A model generated the notes under the pieces. The model made no database searches, was not told where the DNA came from, and saw only the letters and a list, made by a program, of their open reading frames with translations. From the NCBI GenBank assembly GCA_030429325.1, contig JAUICT010000038.1, positions 1-10,585 of the forward strand: DNA of 10,585 nt, read 5' to 3'. Both the position numbers and the translations under genes were made by a program. Source of the DNA: Bacteroidia bacterium (GTDB taxonomy: Bacteria; Bacteroidota; Bacteroidia; Flavobacteriales; Flavobacteriaceae). Below, piece after piece: positions 1 through 6,916 of the stretch (positions within the stretch are counted from its first letter, which is position 1; the number at the start of each line of letters is the position of its first letter).

Positions 1-1295
1 ATTTGTTCCTCTGGGGTACATTCTGACATCTTACGTTTCTCCAAAGGCTTTACATTTGAACTTCCATCATTGACTTGCTCCCTGACCTTAATAAAAACAA
101 GCTGTGTCAAATAGGTATCCGTTTCCAGTAGAATACCCTTTTCAAAGCCATGGTCCAAAGCATTGTCCCATACTTTCTTTTCCTCTGCAAAGGATTCCAA
201 AGCTTCGTCCAGAAATTCAGTCAACTCTTCCTCGGTATATTCATAATGCCGGTGCTCCTCTTTAATGGTTTCGATGGTAGGCGCAACAGGTTCCTTTAAA
301 ATATCCAGTTCATTGGTCAACCGACTTGTAAGACCCTCCTTTTCCATCTGGGCCATGATCCATTGGTTACGTTCCTCATCCACCCAGTATTTGCTGATGT
401 TGGGCACCAGTTTCAGTCCCTCTTTTTTCACCCTTTTCAAGAGTTGCATAAAAATCCTGGTCTTTTTGTTCTCAAAACAGGAGGTCCGAGTACAGACCAT
501 CTTCCCTTCCCCAAACAAGTTTCCTTGGTTCGCGGCATTGAAGGGACAGACAACACATGCCCCTGCTTTGGGCACCAAAGTTTTGTCCGTTACATCAAAG
601 CAGGCTTTGGTGAGGTCAAAGGTCCGGCTTTCAATCATCCGTTTGATCCGATGCCCTTGGTATTCTCCTTCAAGGCTTTCCAGCATCATCTGTTGCTCCC
701 CAGGTTCAAAAAGGGCCACGGCCACCCCAAGGGAGATGGTCATTTCTCCTTTACGGACAAAGGCCTTGAATCCCTCGATCAAACCGGCCAATTTGATGCG
801 CTGGCGGATATAGTTCTCAGAACGGCCCAGTCGTTTGGCAATCTCGTTCGGTTCGTAGCGGTCCAGCAGAAACTGGATGGCCTCGGCCTCCTCTGTGGGT
901 TCCACATCCTTCCGTTGCAGGTTTTCAATAATCTGTACTTCCAGAACTTCCGTGTCGACATAGTCCCTTACCATAGCCGGGATAGTGGTCAATCCTGCCA
1001 GTTTACTGGCACGAAACCGCCTTTCACCCATGACGATGATATAACCATCATCCGATTTACGGACCGTGATGGGCTGCAATACCCCATGTTCCGTAATGCT
1101 CTGCGCCAAATGATCCAGACTTTGCTCATCAAAGGATTTTCGGGGTTGTGTCGGATCCGGCGAGACCAAATTGATTTCCAACATTTGGATCTGTGCAACG
1201 GAATCCTGTTCCTTCTGCCGTGCGGCTCGCTTTGCTTTTGGAGATTGCTTGGCATTTCCTTTTCGTGTCACTCTTTGCTTTGTTTGTACTTCCAT
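1..1295 (-). CDS. ParB/RepB/Spo0J-family partition protein, C-terminus cut by window edge
   Basis: The reading frame is open from an ATG at 1295-1293 to the left edge, giving 431 residues with no stop, so the protein is partial. After a basic N-terminal tail (about residues 1-33) comes a ParB N-terminal domain: TQPRKSF at 49-55, the CTP-binding signature GERRFRA at 90-96, and ENLQRKD at 124-130. A helix-turn-helix follows at about 144-172. Four cysteines (C247, C250, C268, C273; pattern CxxCP...C....CF) suggest a small zinc-binding module, as in many plasmid, phage and island ParB proteins. The acidic C-terminal part (about 345-375) is not recognised. ParB proteins bind parS-like DNA and, with ParA, segregate DNA; some accessory homologues act as regulators. 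No parA is visible. The stretch is more GC-rich than its neighbours (hand count of line 781-840: 32/60 GC, against 22/60 at 3841-3900), so it may belong to a mobile element. The family call is firm; the role is open. Confidence 0.92.
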   Translation of the reverse strand, partial: MEVQTKQRVTRKGNAKQSPKAKRAARQKEQDSVAQIQMLEINLVSPDPTQPRKSFDEQSLDHLAQSITEHGVLQPITVRKSDDGYIIVMGERRFRASKLAGLTTIPAMVRDYVDTEVLEVQIIENLQRKDVEPTEEAEAIQFLLDRYEPNEIAKRLGRSENYIRQRIKLAGLIEGFKAFVRKGEMTISLGVAVALFEPGEQQMMLESLEGEYQGHRIKRMIESRTFDLTKACFDVTDKTLVPKAGACVVCPFNAANQGNLFGEGKMVCTRTSCFENKKTRIFMQLLKRVKKEGLKLVPNISKYWVDEERNQWIMAQMEKEGLTSRLTNELDILKEPVAPTIETIKEEHRHYEYTEEELTEFLDEALESFAEEKKVWDNALDHGFEKGILLETDTYLTQLVFIKVREQVNDGSSNVKPLEKRKMSECTPEEQ

Positions 1296-1392
1296 GATTT
1301 TTGGATTTTGGTTAAACAATATTTAAGCATAGACCAAGCGGAAGACAAAATTTTGGAGTGGCAAGGAAACGGAATAAATAGTGACATGAGCA

Positions 1393-1407
1393 ACGGCTTT
1401 ATGCCGT
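1393..1407. repeat. Short inverted repeat upstream of parB-like gene
   Basis: ACGGC at 1393-1397 and GCCGT at 1403-1407 form a perfect 5-bp dyad around a 5-base centre, about 100 bases upstream of the parB-like start codon. It is GC-rich within an AT-rich region. It could be an operator, a ParB-type binding site or a small hairpin in the leader, or simply chance. It does not resemble the chromosomal parS consensus. Confidence 0.3.
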
Positions 1408-1870
1408 CCCTTGTCCGAGAAAAGATTGCGAGCTTAACTTTCGGGAATATTGGATAGAAAATAAAGTAACCTTTCTCAATTGACAATGGTTCACAAATCA
1501 CACTTCATATCCTTGGAAACCTTCTTTATAGACAATCAATTTCCAATCATAAAAGTTGAACAATTATATGTCATAAACCACAACGAAAATGGAAGCTACT
1601 TTTGGAGCATGAAAGTTAGCTCAATTTCTAAGTTAACGTTCCACCCCTGCATTTCTTATAGTTTCCTTCCGCTAATAACAGATCAAAAGATTATCAACAT
1701 ACTCACTTATCATGGACTCCAAAATTCTAACATAAACTAGTGTGGTGAAAAGTTTAGAATGCCCAAGAGTTTAGGAACTGTTTCAATGGGACCTTAACGG
1801 ACAGTCCAAATCCAAGCAATTGATTTACACAGCTCACTTTTCCACAACCCGGGTGTCTCGGTTTATCTAG

Positions 1871-2007
1871 TTAATCAAATTATAGCATATACTAGCAAGT
1901 ATTCTTATTTTGTTAATATATATGTCAAAAAAATGATTGATTAAAATAAACAATAGGGTTTCACTACAGATTTCGCACAGAATTGAATTTTAGATTTGAT
2001 TAATCAA
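1871..2007. repeat. Recurrent TTGATTAA sites in the receptor leader
   Basis: The octamer TTGATTAA or its complement occurs three times in 137 bases upstream of the TonB receptor gene: TTAATCAA at 1871-1878, TTGATTAA at 1937-1944, and the perfect 12-bp palindrome TTGATTAATCAA at 1996-2007, which contains both orientations. The centres are about 66 and 61 bases apart, close to six helical turns. The last copy overlaps the putative -7 box. This looks like a set of protein-binding sites, for example for the response regulator encoded downstream, but the base composition is AT-rich and chance matches are possible. Confidence 0.45.
1991..1998 (+). promoter_or_regulatory. Putative -7 promoter element of the TonB receptor gene
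   Basis: TAGATTTG matches the Bacteroidota sigma-A -7 consensus TAnnTTTG exactly and lies 40 bases before the start codon, which would give a leader of roughly 30-35 bases. The matching -33 element (TTG or TTTG) is weak: the nearest candidate is TTTC at 1971-1974, about 16 bases upstream. The box overlaps the left half of the palindrome at 1996-2007, so a protein bound there would compete with RNA polymerase. Confidence 0.45.
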
Positions 2008-2038
2008 CCGTACATAAAAAACTAAAACAAATGTTAAA

Positions 2039-4810
2039 ATGAAAAAAGTAAACTTAGTTAATAAAACCAAAAACTTGGTTCTATTGGCACTATTGTTTAT
2101 GTGTTATATCAATAACATGCAAGCTCAAGAGAGAGCTGTTGTAAAGGGTACTGTCATTGATTCTGAACTAAGGACCCCTCTACCGGGGGCCAATGTAATT
2201 ATCGTGGGTACCACAAACGGTACGACCGCCAATTTTGATGGGCAATATTCCCTTTTCATCTCCGAAGGAAGTTTTGAAATGGAATTTAGCTACTTGGGGA
2301 ATGAGACAAAAAAAATCAGCTTTGAAGTCAAAGCGGGCCAAGTAAAGGTCATTGATGTTGAACTTGACCCCCAAGCCACCGCATTGGATGATGTTGTTGT
2401 CACAGGGGCACTCGAAGGGCAACAAAAAGCCTTAAACCAGCAAAAATCAGCTGACAATCTAAAAAGTATTGTGTCTGCCGACCAGATGGGAAAATTTCCT
2501 GACCAAAATTCCGCGGAATCACTTCAGCGGGTTTCTGGTGTAAATCTTCAAAGGGACGAAGGTGACGGTCGCTTTGTATTGGTACGTGGACTCGCTCCAC
2601 AGTTTACCAATATCAGTATTAACGGTGAACAAATCCCCTCACCTGAAGGAGAAAGCCGATTTGTAGCCTTGGATGCCATTCCATCCAACCAATTGGCCTC
2701 ATTGGAAGTAAGTAAATCCCTTACTCCGGATATGGATGGTGATGCAATTGGGGGATCTGTAAACCTAAATACACCCACGGCCACCAAACGTAAGCTCTCG
2801 GTCAATGGTTCTGTTGCCATGGAATACAACAATGCCTCCGAAAAAACGGTAGGGCAAGGGAGTATTAATGTCAGTAAAAGATCGGAGGACGGAAAATTTG
2901 GTTTTATAGTCAGTGGTAGTTATGCCGGAAGTAAAAAAGCGAACGACCGATACGAATTCGACGGGTGGGGAGATGAAGGAACCAACGAAATTGAATCCTT
3001 CGAGGTTTCTGATTATACTATTGAGAGGAATCGATATGGAGCCAGTACCACGCTTGACTATAGGGGACAAAACACTAACCTCTATGTGAGGGCACTATTT
3101 AGCGAACTACGGGAAAATGAATTAAGACGAAGGGCTACCTTTACCGCAGAGGAAGAGGACGGGGAAATCGAGTATGGCTATACAAAAGAGTTAAAGGATC
3201 GTCCTGAAAATCAAGGGGTCTTTAGTTTAAATCTTGGAGGAAACACCATAACACCCTCTCTTATATTCGATTACGAAGTATCCTATTCACAAGCTTGGCA
3301 GGACACACCAAGAAATAACCAAATCATCTTTGAAAATGAAGGAATTCCATCTGCATTCAATGTAATGGACCGTTTAAATCCAAAAATGATAAGCTTGGGC
3401 GGCAATGGTCCTGAAACCAACCCAATGACTGATCTAAGTCTATTAGAATTCAAAGAGTATGAAAAGGAAAGTACTTTGGCAGAGGATGAGAACATTACTT
3501 TCAAAGCAAATTTGGCCTTGCCATTTAAGGTTTCTGAAAACAATGGGGAATTTAAATTTGGGGGGAAGGTCAGGTTAAAGGACAAGCAATTTACAGTTCG
3601 TAGTTTTGAACTTTTGGAATATGAAGGAGATCAGGAATTGACCTTGGATAGCAATAACTTCTCTGATAACTTTAATGCAGTTGGTTTTATGGATGGAAGT
3701 TTTAATACAGAGTTGGGAAATTATGGGTCCCTGAACGGTATTGATAATTTTATCAACGCTAACCAAAACGACTTTGTAAATGATGATGAAAAGACAACTG
3801 AAGAGATCATATCGCAAGAATATTTAGCATCAGAAGATGTTTATGCTGCATATGCCATGGGTAAAATCAACTTCAAGAAACTTATGATCTTAGGTGGGTT
3901 TCGGTATGAATCCACTAGGTTTTCCTACGATTCAGGAATATTTGATGAAGAGGAAGGTGAAGCCATAGAGGTAAGTGGAGATAACAACTACGATTTTTTG
4001 TTACCAATGCTACACCTAAAATATAACTTTACAGAGAATACAATTCTTAGGGGATCTGCTACACAAAGTTACTCAAGACCCAATTTCCAGGCACTGGCCC
4101 AAGGAGCAGTATTTAATTCAGCAGATTTGGAAGCCGAGATATTCAATCCTGACCTACTGCCAGTTGAAGCGACCAACATCGATATTTTTGGTGAGCATTA
4201 TTTTGGAACAGTCGGGTTATTGAGTGCCGGTGTTTTTTATAAAAAATTGGACAATTTCATTTACCAACAGACCACAGATCAAGAGTACCGTGGAATTCCA
4301 AATGTGGAGGTAACACAATCCGTAAACGGAGGCACAGCGAACCTGATCGGTTTTGAATTGGGCTATCAGCAAAAATTAAGTTTTTTACCAGGCTTTTTAA
4401 ACGGATTCATTCTCTACGCCAACTATTCATATACCGACTCCAAGGCGGAAGTAGAAAATTTTTCAGAAGATGATGAAATTACAGAAATTGAATTGCCCGG
4501 TCAGGCAAAGCACGTGGGTAATGCAGCCATTGGATATAACAGAGGTGGTTTTGACGCTCGTTTGTCCTTGAACTATAACGGTGCTTTTACCAGTGAATTT
4601 GACGGTAGTGACCTGGTAAGAATCGATGACCGAGTTCAATTGGATTTTACGATGAGTCAATCCTTCGCCAAACGAAGAATGACAGTTTACTTGGAATTGG
4701 TCAATATCAATGATGAGAACCAAATAGAATTGTACAATACAATTGCCACTCCTAGGGAACGGCAACGATATGGAAGTTGGGGTAGACTTGGACTCCGTTT
4801 CAATTTCTAA
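2039..4810 (+). CDS. TonB-dependent outer-membrane receptor (candidate phytate or inositol-phosphate importer)
   Basis: This 923-residue protein would import a ligand across the outer membrane using TonB-ExbBD energy. A signal peptide (about 1-30, ending MQAQ) precedes a carboxypeptidase-regulatory-like Ig-fold domain (about 33-110, with VVKGTVID and PLPGANV), common in Bacteroidota receptors. A TonB-box-like DDVVVTG sits at 117-123, then the plug domain (about 132-250, with SLQRVSGVNLQRD, LVRGLAP and GDAIGGSVNL) and a 22-strand-type barrel to the C-terminal RLGLRFNF, which ends in the usual aromatic residue. No SusD-type lipoprotein follows, so this is not a standard SusCD glycan pair; the sequence resembles single-component receptors of the Caulobacter-type group. 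The ATG at 2039 is preferred because the signal peptide starts there. The substrate is inferred only from the phytase and porin downstream; a siderophore or another organophosphate is possible. A strong terminator follows, so the gene may be a separate transcript. Confidence 0.95.
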   Translation: MKKVNLVNKTKNLVLLALLFMCYINNMQAQERAVVKGTVIDSELRTPLPGANVIIVGTTNGTTANFDGQYSLFISEGSFEMEFSYLGNETKKISFEVKAGQVKVIDVELDPQATALDDVVVTGALEGQQKALNQQKSADNLKSIVSADQMGKFPDQNSAESLQRVSGVNLQRDEGDGRFVLVRGLAPQFTNISINGEQIPSPEGESRFVALDAIPSNQLASLEVSKSLTPDMDGDAIGGSVNLNTPTATKRKLSVNGSVAMEYNNASEKTVGQGSINVSKRSEDGKFGFIVSGSYAGSKKANDRYEFDGWGDEGTNEIESFEVSDYTIERNRYGASTTLDYRGQNTNLYVRALFSELRENELRRRATFTAEEEDGEIEYGYTKELKDRPENQGVFSLNLGGNTITPSLIFDYEVSYSQAWQDTPRNNQIIFENEGIPSAFNVMDRLNPKMISLGGNGPETNPMTDLSLLEFKEYEKESTLAEDENITFKANLALPFKVSENNGEFKFGGKVRLKDKQFTVRSFELLEYEGDQELTLDSNNFSDNFNAVGFMDGSFNTELGNYGSLNGIDNFINANQNDFVNDDEKTTEEIISQEYLASEDVYAAYAMGKINFKKLMILGGFRYESTRFSYDSGIFDEEEGEAIEVSGDNNYDFLLPMLHLKYNFTENTILRGSATQSYSRPNFQALAQGAVFNSADLEAEIFNPDLLPVEATNIDIFGEHYFGTVGLLSAGVFYKKLDNFIYQQTTDQEYRGIPNVEVTQSVNGGTANLIGFELGYQQKLSFLPGFLNGFILYANYSYTDSKAEVENFSEDDEITEIELPGQAKHVGNAAIGYNRGGFDARLSLNYNGAFTSEFDGSDLVRIDDRVQLDFTMSQSFAKRRMTVYLELVNINDENQIELYNTIATPRERQRYGSWGRLGLRFNF

Positions 4811-4852
4811 TACCAAAGCTCAGTCAATTAAGTTTAGTTTCGTAGGTTACCC

Positions 4853-4889
4853 AATAGAGATTATCCGTATTCTGGATAATCTCTATTTT
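4853..4889. terminator. Rho-independent terminator after the TonB receptor gene
   Basis: AATAGAGATTATCC at 4853-4866 pairs perfectly with GGATAATCTCTATT at 4874-4887: a 14-bp stem with a 7-base loop, followed by T residues to 4889. It lies 43 bases past the receptor stop codon. Because the stem begins after CCAATA and ends in TTTTATT, it would mainly stop plus-strand transcription. It implies that the porin gene has its own promoter in 4890-4974. Confidence 0.85.
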
Positions 4890-4974
4890 ATTAAACTACA
4901 TCATCCCTTGTAGAATTTTAACCCCTAGGCGGTCATTACAATTTGACTGACCAGCAACTTTCATTGTATTTTTA

Positions 4975-6189
4975 ATGACAGATATAAAAAAAACCAAATA
5001 TTGTTTCCTCTTGATGGGTATGATCCTCTCAACGACCCTTAATGGACAGCAAGATTACTTGGTTACAAAATCACCTGAACGAAACAGAAATCAAGCGGAA
5101 AACATAACAGACCCATTGCATATTTCTGCCAGGTTTCAATTTCAAACCGAATTCAACAACCTAACTAGCAGCGGTATATCTGCAGGCATAAGACGGGCAA
5201 GACTCAAATTGAAAGGTCATTTGCTTTCAGGGGAAATTGGATATAAAATGGAACTGGGTTTCTCTAGTAGCGACATGTCCGGCGTTTCAGAATTTACTAA
5301 AAATACACCTCGAATCATCCTTGATGCCTTTGTTACTTGGAAAATCAATGACAAATGGGTACTACTCGCTGGTCAAGCTAAACTCCCGGGAAATAGGGAA
5401 CGAATCGTTTCTTCCAGGGATCTGCAGTTTGTTGATCGATCTATACTCAACAAAAATTTCAATATTGATCGGGACATTGGACTTCAATTGGAGAACACAT
5501 CCAAAATAGGAAAGGAGTTTTACCTGGTCGGGACTTTGTCCATTTCACAAGGTGAGGGCCGAAATGTACACGTCCCTGGTGTTTGGGGGTTTCAATATAC
5601 TACCAAATTAGAGCTTTTCCCCTTTGGCATACTACCCAACAATGAGGCTTACATAAGTGGAGATCAAAACAGGCACATTGACCCTAAGTGGGCCATAGCA
5701 GCAGCATACAATTACAATGACAATGCCATAAGAACCAATGGAAACCTAGGAAACTTCATGGTAAACTCCACAGGCTTCCATCAAACGGATATAAGTACTT
5801 TATTTATTGACACCATTTTTAAACACAAAGGATTTTCTCTAATGGCCGAATACGCCAGAAGAAATACGGACGATTACAATGCCAAAGAAATGGATGGAAC
5901 TCTAGCATTGGATCCAAATGGCATCCCAACAGGGCATTATTTTCCCATTGGAAGTGCTTATAACATTCAAATGGGAAACATGTTCAAACAAAACTGGGAA
6001 CTTGCGGCAAGATTTTCAAAATTAAGCTCCAAAAATGAAAGATTTCATGAAATGGAACAATATACCATGGGGCTTTCTAAATATTTAAAAGGCCATCAAA
6101 TAAAAGTACAGACTGATTTATCCTATTCCAATAATTCACAAAGCAATGACCACTGGATGTTCCGAATTCAATTGGAAGCAGGTTTTTAA
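4975..6189 (+). CDS. Phosphate-selective porin O/P-like outer-membrane protein
   Basis: This 404-residue protein has a signal peptide (about 1-25, with a hydrophobic core and a cut near LNGQ/QDY) and a beta-barrel pattern of alternating residues ending in EAGF. The stretch with RRARLKLKG near residues 72-80 and the later LLAGQAKLPGNRER...SSRDLQFVDRS segment are characteristic of the OprO/OprP porin family, whose trimers in Pseudomonas conduct phosphate and polyphosphate. The length is near the family norm. In Bacteroidota this family is broad and the phosphate preference is not guaranteed, but placement beside a phytase supports it. The gene starts 85 bases after the terminator. A 9-base sequence TAcaaTTTG at 4937-4945 resembles a -7 box with one extra base, a weak promoter candidate. 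The response regulator gene begins only 52 bases downstream with no terminator between, so the two are probably cotranscribed. Confidence 0.88.
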   Translation: MTDIKKTKYCFLLMGMILSTTLNGQQDYLVTKSPERNRNQAENITDPLHISARFQFQTEFNNLTSSGISAGIRRARLKLKGHLLSGEIGYKMELGFSSSDMSGVSEFTKNTPRIILDAFVTWKINDKWVLLAGQAKLPGNRERIVSSRDLQFVDRSILNKNFNIDRDIGLQLENTSKIGKEFYLVGTLSISQGEGRNVHVPGVWGFQYTTKLELFPFGILPNNEAYISGDQNRHIDPKWAIAAAYNYNDNAIRTNGNLGNFMVNSTGFHQTDISTLFIDTIFKHKGFSLMAEYARRNTDDYNAKEMDGTLALDPNGIPTGHYFPIGSAYNIQMGNMFKQNWELAARFSKLSSKNERFHEMEQYTMGLSKYLKGHQIKVQTDLSYSNNSQSNDHWMFRIQLEAGF

Positions 6190-6241
6190 CATTTTTATTG
6201 AATACATTTAATGCATCTGTTTATTAATAAATATTGATTCC

Positions 6242-6916
6242 ATGAAACTTTTGATTGTAGAGGATGAGCAAGAATTACTGGAAGACCTCGTTGATTTTTT
6301 CAAGAAGGATTTTCTATGTGAAACGGCATCAAGTGTCGCATTTGCACAAGAAAAAATCTACATGCACAAATATGATGCTATTATTTTGGACGTGGGGTTA
6401 CCTGATGGTTCAGGACTTGAGGCTTTAGAGTATTTGAGAACCCTGGATAGTAATACCGGGGTTTTGATCCTCAGTGCCTATGATGCCATCGATGACAAGG
6501 TCAAGGGATTGGATTTGGGAGCGGACGATTATTTGGCAAAACCATTTGATTATAATGAGCTCAATGCCAGAATCAAATCCATAATCCGACGCAAACATTT
6601 CAAAGGGAACAACATCATCACTTTTGATGAAATAGAAATCGATACCGATTCAAAAGAGGTAAGGGTTGGCAATAAATTTATCGACCTTACCCATAAGGAG
6701 TATCAATTGCTGCTATATTTTATCAGCAATGAAAACCGGGTCATAACCAAAGAATCAATCGTCGAACATCTTTGGGGAGACGACACGGACATTTTCGATT
6801 CTTTTGATTTTATCTATAGCCATATCAAAAATCTGAGAAAAAAAATCATCCGCGCCTGTAGAAAAGATTATTTAAAGACCATTTATGGAATAGGGTACAA
6901 ATTCAAAAAAGAGTGA
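6242..6916 (+). CDS. OmpR/PhoB-family DNA-binding response regulator
   Basis: This is a complete 224-residue two-domain response regulator. The receiver domain (about 1-118) has the acidic pair E7-D8, the phospho-acceptor D50 in ILDVGLPDG, the switch residue S78 in LILSAYDA and K100 in LAKPFD. The C-terminal winged helix (about 125-222) contains the OmpR-family signatures LTHKEYQLLLYF, the VEHLW segment and the terminal KTIYGIGYKF. It would bind direct-repeat DNA as a dimer when phosphorylated by the kinase encoded next, whose GTG start overlaps this gene's stop. Its position between the porin and phytase genes makes those, and the TonB receptor, the likely targets. Whether the signal is phosphate, phytate, calcium or something else cannot be read from the sequence. 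It more closely resembles small QseB/CusR-type Bacteroidota regulators than a proven PhoB. Confidence 0.95.
   Translation: MKLLIVEDEQELLEDLVDFFKKDFLCETASSVAFAQEKIYMHKYDAIILDVGLPDGSGLEALEYLRTLDSNTGVLILSAYDAIDDKVKGLDLGADDYLAKPFDYNELNARIKSIIRRKHFKGNNIITFDEIEIDTDSKEVRVGNKFIDLTHKEYQLLLYFISNENRVITKESIVEHLWGDDTDIFDSFDFIYSHIKNLRKKIIRACRKDYLKTIYGIGYKFKKE

Larger units (their letters stand above)
1296..2038. other. AT-rich intergenic region between divergent parB-like and TonB receptor genes
   Basis: These 743 bases separate two divergently transcribed genes. I find no tRNA, no insertion-sequence ends and no convincing coding sequence. An 86-codon open frame at 1480-1740 has no recognisable domain, signal peptide or family resemblance. 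The left part should hold the parB-like promoter, but I see no clear TAnnTTTG box on the minus strand. The right part (about 1860-2038) is the receptor leader, with repeated TTGATTAA sites and a -7 box. Base composition drops sharply here (line 1501-1560 is 18/60 GC by hand count). If the parB-like gene belongs to an island, the island boundary could lie in this stretch. Confidence 0.7.

Noticed and set aside
363..1457. 364-codon plus-strand open frame, with a second one at 265-813
   Set aside because: Both lie antisense to the ParB-like gene, whose minus-strand frame carries clear family motifs. The plus-strand translations are rich in Phe, His and Cys and match nothing; they result from the codon bias of the real gene.
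1268..1501. 77-codon minus-strand frame overlapping the parB-like start
   Set aside because: It overlaps the start of a well-supported gene in another frame and its translation shows no recognisable features.
1480..1740. 86-codon open frame in the intergenic region
   Set aside because: It has no domain, signal peptide or promoter, its composition is AT-driven, and it has no neighbour in the same transcription unit. Kept only as a remark in the intergenic entry.
1836..1870. CCCGGG-containing patch that suggested a tRNA 3' end or att site
   Set aside because: No T-arm consensus, no cloverleaf pairing and no second copy of the sequence in the window.
1957..1975. GTTTCAC resembling half of a chromosomal parS site
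   Set aside because: Only one half-site is present, without the matching GTGAAAC. One 7-base match in 10 kb is expected by chance.
4931..4952. GGTCA...TGACC dyad before the porin gene
   Set aside because: The arms are only 5 bp with a 12-base gap and an alternative pairing exists nearby. Too weak to call an operator.
6221..6230. TTATTAATAA palindrome before the response regulator gene
   Set aside because: A pure A/T palindrome in AT-rich spacer DNA is expected by chance and is not shared with the receptor leader.
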